Origin: Planctomyces sp.
GTDB taxonomy: Bacteria; Planctomycetota; Planctomycetia; Planctomycetales; Planctomycetaceae
Direction of reading: 5' to 3'
Length of the DNA: 51,281 nt
Assembly: GCA_016795105.1 (NCBI GenBank)
Contig: JAEUIH010000052.1
Span: forward strand, 1-51,281
Shown piece by piece: positions 46,199 through 51,281 of this stretch. A model generated the notes under the pieces. The model did no database searches, was not told where the DNA came from, and saw nothing but the letters and a program-made list of their open reading frames with translations. A program made the translations under genes and the position numbers. The stretch's first letter is position 1. Every line of letters starts with the position of its first letter.

Positions 46199-47173
46199 TC
46201 AATCCCTGGAATTGCCTGAAGGCTGCATTTTCCCAAACCAGAACGGGATTTCAAATCGGTCTGAGTTTTCCGACAGCTTCTCGTTGATTTTCTCGGCAAT
46301 TCGGCTGTTTTCGCGACGAATCCGGCTGCGAATTAAGCCTTCAAACCAGCTTCCTGCTTCGCGGATCGCAGACCCTTTCATGTGGCTGATTCGCTTGAGT
46401 CGGAAACGATCGAGGTGAACTTCAGCGCTGGTCACCTTCGGCTCGAAGCGAAGTTTTGTAGCTCCGTTGTCCGAAGTGACGGATTGGCGGACCTCGAAAC
46501 GGCAATCAAAACGAAGGTCCGCCTCGGCGTCAGCAGATATGCTCCAAAGGCGTACGCCATGGTTCCACTGTTGTTGCTGAGCAGTCCCAAAGATGCGGGC
46601 TGTCACAAGGATTTCGTATCGAGAAATCCCGTCAGCGGTCGTTGGCGAATTGCGAAGGTCAAGTTTCAGAGTATTCTCGGGATCAATGAGAAACCCGCTG
46701 GCGCGGCTCCACGAACCGTGGTTCACCTTGTTCCATTTTCGTTTGGTGCGGACTTCAAGACCATCCATCTTCATATGAAGTCCGGATTGTATCCGCTTCT
46801 CATCTCCCCAGCCGTTCTCGTCCTCAAAACGATGAGGAAGCAGTAACAGCACGACTCCCCGCACAAACTCAACCGCCTCCCGACTGGCAGGCCGCATCTC
46901 CGCCTGTTCGTCCGGTACCGCCGGCTCGCTGGACACGGCCGGCTCGCTGGACACGGCCGGCTCGCTGGACACGGCCGGCTCGCTGGACACGGCCGGCTCG
47001 CTGAAAACCGCCGGCTGGCTGAAAACCGCCGGCACATTCGGGACGAGCTCCTGGAAGTGTGCTGCCTGTGTCAGGCATTCATCAGTAAGCAGGCTGATCA
47101 GGACAATCAGAAGTTGTCGAAAAGTCATTCCGTGGGGAAACAACCGGAATCTGTAAAATCGTGACCGCTGCAT
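46199..47173 (-). CDS. Exported protein of unknown function with EPAVSS tandem repeats
   Basis: 324 aa (309 if ATG 47128 is the start; neither start has a clear ribosome site). Signal peptide RQLLIVLISLLTDECLTQA. After it comes a low-complexity segment of six-residue repeats (EPAVSS-like, six copies) encoded by 18-bp tandem repeats at 46923-47030. The remaining ~220 residues look like one folded domain with alternating beta strands (YEILVTARIFGTAQQQQWNHGVRLWSI, ADLRFDCRFEVRQSV) and a final basic helical stretch (GLIRSRIRRENSRIAEKINEKL). I do not recognise the family; a lipid- or envelope-binding role is only a guess. Confidence 0.75.
   Translation of the reverse strand: MQRSRFYRFRLFPHGMTFRQLLIVLISLLTDECLTQAAHFQELVPNVPAVFSQPAVFSEPAVSSEPAVSSEPAVSSEPAVSSEPAVPDEQAEMRPASREAVEFVRGVVLLLLPHRFEDENGWGDEKRIQSGLHMKMDGLEVRTKRKWNKVNHGSWSRASGFLIDPENTLKLDLRNSPTTADGISRYEILVTARIFGTAQQQQWNHGVRLWSISADAEADLRFDCRFEVRQSVTSDNGATKLRFEPKVTSAEVHLDRFRLKRISHMKGSAIREAGSWFEGLIRSRIRRENSRIAEKINEKLSENSDRFEIPFWFGKMQPSGNSRD
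46923..47030 (-). repeat. 18-bp tandem repeats (six copies) inside an exported protein gene
   Basis: GGCTCGCTGGACACGGCC occurs four times exactly at 46923, 46941, 46959 and 46977, then two variants (GGCTCGCTGAAAACCGCC and GGCTGGCTGAAAACCGCC) reach 47030. The unit is a multiple of three and encodes EPAVSS-like hexapeptides, so copy-number changes keep the reading frame. It is a likely slippage site. Confidence 0.95.
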
Positions 47174-47213
47174 CCGTGCGATTCCATGTCATTGAGGTTC
47201 CAGCGAAGAAGCA

Positions 47214-48287
47214 TCACCTTGAGTATGGCCCGCTGCCTGTTAAAGGTCGATCTGCAAATCCGGCTTTGAAGCAGTTTTTTACAACTTCGACAACAGTGTC
47301 AATATCCTGTCGAGAAATGTCGAGGTGAGTGACGGCTCTCATTCGTTGTCCCCCCATTGGTCCGATTTGAACATCATGGTCTCGGAGTGCCGACGCCAGC
47401 TGCACTGCGGTTCCTCGTCCGTGTTCGATTTCGAAATAGATCAGATTGGTTTCGACACTTTCGGAGTCAATGCGAATTCCATCGATCGACGCCAGTCCGT
47501 GGGCAAGAAGTCTGGCGTGTTCATGATCGATCGCCAAACGCTGAACGTGATGATCGAGTGCATAGAGTGCAGTTACTGCGACGATGCCTGTTTGGCGAAG
47601 AGTCCCCCCGAACATCTTTCGAGCTCGACGCGCTCGCAGAATTTCATCTTTGGACCCCACAAGAGCGGAGCCCATTGGGCAGCCAAGGCCTTTGGAGAAG
47701 CAAATTGAGATCGTATCAAAACAGCTTCCAACATCGGCTGCGGAATATCCGTGGGCGATGATCGCGTTGAAGATGCGGGCTCCATCAAGATGAAGTTTGA
47801 GATCGTTTTCGCGTGCCCAGCCAGCCACTCGCTGCATGTGTTCGAGTGAGTAACAGCGACCTCCGCCAAGATTGGTTGTGTTTTCGAGGCAAATCAGTTT
47901 CGTTCGCGGGAAATGCTGATCGAACGGGCGAAGCTGGCTGCTCAGAACGTCGACATCCAGTTTTCCGAGTGGTCCGGGGAGGGTCCGAACTGTGACACCG
48001 CTGAGCGCAGCCGGGGCGCCTCCTTCGAACACCGCAATATGGCCGGTTTCGTGAATCAGTAGTTCATCACCCGGGATACAGTGAGCTCGGACGCCCAACT
48101 GGTTCCCCTGAGTTCCTGAGCAGGCGTAGAGGGCGGCTTCCTTGCCGAACATCGCTGCGATTCGCTCTTCAAGCTCTCGAACCGTGGGGTCTTCGCCCAT
48201 CGTATCATCCCCAACTTCCGCAGTTAACATTGCCTGACGCATTGCGGCTGAGGGCTTCGTAACGGTGTCGCTGCGAAGGTCAATCAT
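47214..48287 (-). CDS. ltaE: Low-specificity L-threonine aldolase
   Basis: PLP enzyme cleaving L-threonine or L-allo-threonine to glycine and acetaldehyde, 357 aa from ATG 48287 (MIDLRSDTVTKPS), the conserved family start. An upstream start at 48377 adds only unconserved residues. Motifs: RSDTVTKPSAAMRQAM, VGDDTMGEDPTVRELEE, ACSGTQGNQLGVRAH, HLDGARIFNA (Asp to the PLP ring) and SICFSKGLGCPMGSAL with the Schiff-base Lys. It is divergent from hisD, with 136 bases between the start codons, the likely site of both promoters. Confidence 0.94.
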   Translation of the reverse strand: MIDLRSDTVTKPSAAMRQAMLTAEVGDDTMGEDPTVRELEERIAAMFGKEAALYACSGTQGNQLGVRAHCIPGDELLIHETGHIAVFEGGAPAALSGVTVRTLPGPLGKLDVDVLSSQLRPFDQHFPRTKLICLENTTNLGGGRCYSLEHMQRVAGWARENDLKLHLDGARIFNAIIAHGYSAADVGSCFDTISICFSKGLGCPMGSALVGSKDEILRARRARKMFGGTLRQTGIVAVTALYALDHHVQRLAIDHEHARLLAHGLASIDGIRIDSESVETNLIYFEIEHGRGTAVQLASALRDHDVQIGPMGGQRMRAVTHLDISRQDIDTVVEVVKNCFKAGFADRPLTGSGPYSR

Positions 48288-48423
48288 CGATTTCAAATCA
48301 CTGGCTCCGAGAATGATCGGGAAAAGTCGCGAAAAACGGGGCCGCGGGACTGTACTTCGCTCGCCGCGGCGGTTCAATCCGACACAATTCGTCGAGTACG
48401 AGAAGAGGTGGGAATCGAGATTT

Positions 48424-49803
48424 ATGAGTTCTGCAAAACCATTGAATATCCAGACAATTGACTGTCGACGCGACCAGGCTTCGGAGTTGTTCCGAAATCT
48501 GAGGGATAAGCTCAGTCCGCGCGGCGATGTTGTTTCCGAGGCGGGCCGGCAGCGAACAATTGAACTGTTTGGGGAGGCTCTGTCTCCCCGTGCAGTCGTG
48601 CAGCGGATCTGTGAAGATGTCCGTCGCCGGGGACTCGAGGCCGTCCTGAATTATACGGCTCGACTGGATCGCAAAGAGCTCACCCCCCAGACGCTGCGAG
48701 TCACGGCCGAAGAGTTGTCAGAGGCTGCTGCTCAGGCGTCACCAAAGCTGATCGAGACGATTCGCCACATTCGGGACCACGTTGCCGAGTTTCAGCGGGC
48801 TGTCCTTCCATCGGATGCTGAAGTTCGACGACGGGTCGGTGAGGGGAATGTCTTACTGCGACAGCGTCACCTGCCCATGAAGCGAATCGGAATTTGCGTA
48901 CCCGGTGGTGCAGCCGCTTACCCATCAACCGTGATGATGACGGCAGTTCCCGCTATGACGGCCGGTGTACGGGAGATCGCTGTTGTTGTTCCTCCGACTC
49001 CCTTCGGCGGATACAACGTCGACTTGCTGGCGACATGCCATACCATTGGAGTGACAGAAGTCTATCGTGTTGGAGGAGCTCAGGCGGTAGCTGCTCTCGC
49101 ATATGGAGTTGAAGGGATTCCTCGAGTAGACAAAATTGTTGGCCCTGGAAACCTCTTCGTGGCACTCGCCAAACAGCACGTTTTCGGGGATGTCGATATC
49201 GACAGCATCGCTGGACCCAGTGAGGTTATCGTTCTCGCAGATGAAACTGCAAAACCACACTTCGTCGCGGCAGACCTGATCTCTCAGGCGGAACATAGCC
49301 CGGGCTCCGGCGTATTGATTACATGGCACGAACCACTCATTGCCGCAGTGCGAATTGAGCTCGAGAAGCAACTCTCTCTTCTGCCTCGCGGAGATCTCGC
49401 CCGACAGTCCCTCGAAGATTACGGTGCGTTGATCCTGACTCGAGACGAAGACGAAGCGGCTCGATTGACTGACGAACTGGCTCCGGAACATCTGCACATT
49501 TCCATGGATCATCCGGACACAATGCTGAATCGCGTCCAGAATGCAGGAGCGATATTCCTGGGCCACTACACACCAGTTGCACTGGGCGACTATATTGCCG
49601 GCCCGTCTCACGTCTTACCCACCGGCGGGACAGCTCGTTTTGCGAATGGACTTGCCGCGACAGACTTTCTAAAACGCAGCTCGGTCATCCACTATGATCA
49701 AAACGCGCTCAGAGCGGAGGCGGATGATGTACGCCGCATCGCGGAGAAAGAAGGTCTGACTGCTCATAGTGCAAGCGTCGATATTCGTCTGAAGGATGCA
49801 TGA
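48424..49803 (+). CDS. hisD: Histidinol dehydrogenase
   Basis: Catalyses the last two steps of histidine synthesis (L-histidinol to L-histidine with NAD+), Zn-dependent, 459 aa from ATG 48424. A longer in-frame start at 48265 would overlap the aldolase gene and gives an Arg-rich non-homologous extension. Family markers: PMKRIGICVPGGAAAYPSTVMM, VYRVGGAQAVAALAYG, VDKIVGPGNLFVALAK, DSIAGPSEV, QAEHSPGSG, LAPEHLHI, and GPSHVLPTGGTARFANGLAATDFLKRSSVIHY with the zinc and base residues. It is not embedded in a his operon in this window. It is a little longer than the usual ~430 residues because of its N-terminus. Confidence 0.96.
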   Translation: MSSAKPLNIQTIDCRRDQASELFRNLRDKLSPRGDVVSEAGRQRTIELFGEALSPRAVVQRICEDVRRRGLEAVLNYTARLDRKELTPQTLRVTAEELSEAAAQASPKLIETIRHIRDHVAEFQRAVLPSDAEVRRRVGEGNVLLRQRHLPMKRIGICVPGGAAAYPSTVMMTAVPAMTAGVREIAVVVPPTPFGGYNVDLLATCHTIGVTEVYRVGGAQAVAALAYGVEGIPRVDKIVGPGNLFVALAKQHVFGDVDIDSIAGPSEVIVLADETAKPHFVAADLISQAEHSPGSGVLITWHEPLIAAVRIELEKQLSLLPRGDLARQSLEDYGALILTRDEDEAARLTDELAPEHLHISMDHPDTMLNRVQNAGAIFLGHYTPVALGDYIAGPSHVLPTGGTARFANGLAATDFLKRSSVIHYDQNALRAEADDVRRIAEKEGLTAHSASVDIRLKDA

Positions 49804-49855
49804 CTGATTCCGTCAGGGCTTCTCAACGTTTTCCTCAGTTGAATGCAGGTTCATC

Positions 49856-50671
49856 ATGATTCGATCAGCGGTTACGGTCAGCATCGTCGAACAGGCCCGC
49901 AAAGGTCCGTTTGTGTTTCACGAAGATGTGGAAGGCGCCTGTCGACTGGCTTCGGAGCTTGGGTATGACGCGGTTGAGCTCTTTGCACCTTCAGGAGACG
50001 CGATTCGCTCGTTGCCCATAAAGAACCTGCTATCCAGCTTTAACCTGAAGCTTGCCGCTGTGGGAACCGGAGCTGGTATGGTCATTCATCAATTGGCTCT
50101 CAGCAGTCCGGATGCAGATCGAAGGACGAAAGCGAGGGAATTTGTAAAGTCGATCATCGCCGCAGGCGCCGAATTTGGTGCTCCGGCAATCATCGGTTCG
50201 ATGCAGGGCCGCTGGGATGAAGCTGCAGGCAAAGAGGCGGGAGTTCAACTCTTACGGGATGCACTGGATGAACTGGGCTCCTATGCCGCGACGTGCGGTG
50301 TTCCTCTTATCTACGAACCCCTGAATCGATACGAAACAAACATGGCAATGACCATGGAGCAGGGCATTGAATTGCTCAAACCTCTGAGCTGTGGCAACAT
50401 AAAGCTGCTCGCAGACCTGTTCCATATGAACATCGAAGAACGGAACATCGCCGACGCTTTGAGGGATTCCGGCAACTGGATTGGCCATGTACATTTCGTG
50501 GATTCAAATCGGCAGGCCGCGGGTCGAGGTCATATGGACTATACTCCCATCGCAGTTGCACTTCACAACATCGGATATTCCGGATATGCCTCAGCGGAAG
50601 CATTTCCAATTCCGGACTCAACTGAAGCCGCACGTCAGACAATTGAAACGTTTCGTCGTATCTTCCGCTGA
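49856..50671 (+). CDS. Sugar epimerase/isomerase-like TIM barrel (AP-endonuclease-2 fold)
   Basis: 271 aa, cytoplasmic. Matches the xylose-isomerase-like TIM-barrel superfamily (D-psicose/L-ribulose 3-epimerase, hydroxypyruvate isomerase). Likely metal residues: Glu in YEPLNRYETN, Asp in LLADLFHMNIEE, His in WIGHVHFVDSNR and Glu in SAEAFPIPDS. The conserved GRGHMDYTPI also fits the family. It precedes an RbsD/FucU gene by 16 bases, so the two likely work on the same sugar. The exact substrate is unknown. It follows hisD by 52 bases and could share its transcript. Confidence 0.88.
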   Translation: MIRSAVTVSIVEQARKGPFVFHEDVEGACRLASELGYDAVELFAPSGDAIRSLPIKNLLSSFNLKLAAVGTGAGMVIHQLALSSPDADRRTKAREFVKSIIAAGAEFGAPAIIGSMQGRWDEAAGKEAGVQLLRDALDELGSYAATCGVPLIYEPLNRYETNMAMTMEQGIELLKPLSCGNIKLLADLFHMNIEERNIADALRDSGNWIGHVHFVDSNRQAAGRGHMDYTPIAVALHNIGYSGYASAEAFPIPDSTEAARQTIETFRRIFR

Positions 50672-50687
50672 ATCGAAAGGGACTTAG

Positions 50688-51137
50688 ATGCTCTATTCAG
50701 AATTGATTCATCCGAAAATCTCAGAAGTCCTGGCTCGCGCTGGACACAGTTCAAAGGTACTGATTGCTGACGGGAATTATCCTGCATCATCAGCGATGGG
50801 ACCAAAGGCGGAACTTGTCAGCCTGAATCTCGCGCCTGGTCTGGTAACTGTTGCTCAGGTTCTGAAAGTCCTTCTCACGGCGATTCCGATTGAAGCCGTC
50901 AACACAATGGGAATGCCGGATGACGATCCTTACAAACTTCCCCACGATCCTCCAGTTTGGAACGAATATCGTTCGATTCTGAACGCCGCAGGCAGGGACC
51001 TGACGCTTTCGCCAATCTCTCGCTGGGATTTCTATGACGCCGTGGATTCTCGTGACCACGTCCTGACAATCCAGACCGGTGATCAGGCCCTCTGGGCAAA
51101 TCTCCTGCTCACCGTCGGAGTTCGAAAGCCGCAATAA
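50688..51137 (+). CDS. RbsD/FucU-family sugar mutarotase
   Basis: 149 aa. Resembles RbsD (D-ribose pyranase) and FucU (L-fucose mutarotase), which interconvert anomeric ring forms. Visible family features: LIHPKISEVLARAGHSSKVLIADGNYP with the catalytic-type His near the N-terminus, SLNLAPGLVTVAQVLKVLLTAIPIEAV, and IQTGDQALWANLLLTVGVR at the C-terminus. GGGACT lies just upstream of the ATG. It is the last gene before a repeat array at the right window edge. Confidence 0.9.
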   Translation: MLYSELIHPKISEVLARAGHSSKVLIADGNYPASSAMGPKAELVSLNLAPGLVTVAQVLKVLLTAIPIEAVNTMGMPDDDPYKLPHDPPVWNEYRSILNAAGRDLTLSPISRWDFYDAVDSRDHVLTIQTGDQALWANLLLTVGVRKPQ

Positions 51138-51143
51138 AAAAAA

Positions 51144-51281
51144 TCGTAGCTTGGGCATTCCTGCCTGAGCCATCCTGCGCCGCGGCAGTACTCGAACCAG
51201 TGCGTGACAAGTCGTAGCTTGGGCATTCCTGCCCGAGCACATCCCTGCGACGCAGCAATACTCGAACCAGCGCGTGGACGG
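51144..51281 (+). repeat. 68-bp tandem repeat, two copies, cut by the window edge
   Basis: TCGTAGCTTGGGCATTCCTG starts at 51144 and again at 51212, period 68, with about six differences between copies (for example GCCTGAGC against GCCCGAGC). The GGGCATTCCTGCC segment is shared with the 70-bp array at 40905, so it belongs to the same broad repeat family. The second copy runs to within two bases of the window end. Confidence 0.9.

Noticed and set aside
46923-47030. Possible CRISPR or minisatellite outside a gene
   Set aside because: The 18-bp units are contiguous, in frame and encode part of an exported protein.
48265-48423. 53-residue N-terminal extension of HisD
   Set aside because: It overlaps the divergent threonine aldolase start and is Arg-rich and non-homologous.
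48925-49611. 228-aa minus-strand frame
   Set aside because: It lies opposite the conserved core of hisD and has no domain.

Overview
The window looks like chromosomal DNA of a planctomycete (Planctomycetota, probably order Planctomycetales). The evidence is family content: a DUF1549/DUF1553 cytochrome c protein paired with a Tat-type DUF1501 protein, a two-domain DUF1080 protein, a redoxin/cytochrome c/copper monooxygenase protein, very large exported beta-rich proteins, and many short GC-rich intergenic repeats. No lineage marker such as 16S rRNA is present, so the genus is not assigned.

Layout. 1-2410 is a degraded accessory patch: an orphan RHS C-terminal tip on the minus strand, cut off at its 5' side by a pair of facing repeats, followed by tRNA-His with its own promoter-like boxes and terminator. 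2658-6473 (plus) carries an ABC-2 ATPase and permease, then an HtrA-like protein that has lost all three catalytic residues. Converging on it (minus) is a two-gene unit of giant exported proteins (1157 and 2165 aa), with an inositol-monophosphatase-family gene upstream. 17734-28128 (plus) is a Tad/Flp pilus-type locus: cpaA, tadE-like, cpaB, tadG-like, cpaF, tadB, tadC and an unknown gene. A redoxin/cytochrome c/copper monooxygenase gene sits in its middle, and no secretin, Flp pilin or CpaE is visible.

28185-33079 is a mixed stretch: DUF1080 protein, thioesterase, small exported protein, zinc-ribbon membrane protein and acetamidase-family protein. 33253-40908 is a tightly packed plus-strand run: a LamG domain split by a seven-repeat propeller, uridine kinase, a glycosidase-like exported protein, a TPR protein with a covalent-FMN motif, and a NapH-NapG-type fusion polyferredoxin. 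The last two probably form one extracytoplasmic electron-transfer unit. 41081-47173 (minus) holds the DUF1501 and DUF1549/1553 pair, a Fur-family regulator, a FlgM-like protein and a repeat-bearing exported protein. The right end has threonine aldolase divergent from hisD, then a sugar epimerase-like TIM barrel and an RbsD/FucU protein.

The most unusual points are: (i) the 2165-aa protein appears to be two exported proteins in one chain, with a second signal-peptide-like segment almost exactly at its midpoint; (ii) the HtrA-like protein is predicted to be dead in both its protease and its hydrolase-like domains; (iii) an intergenic palindrome family keeps its flanks and GGA loop constant while the inner stem varies with compensating changes; (iv) the LamG/propeller insertion; (v) the fused polyferredoxin with its flavinylated partner. 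All function calls come from reading the translated sequence without database searches.
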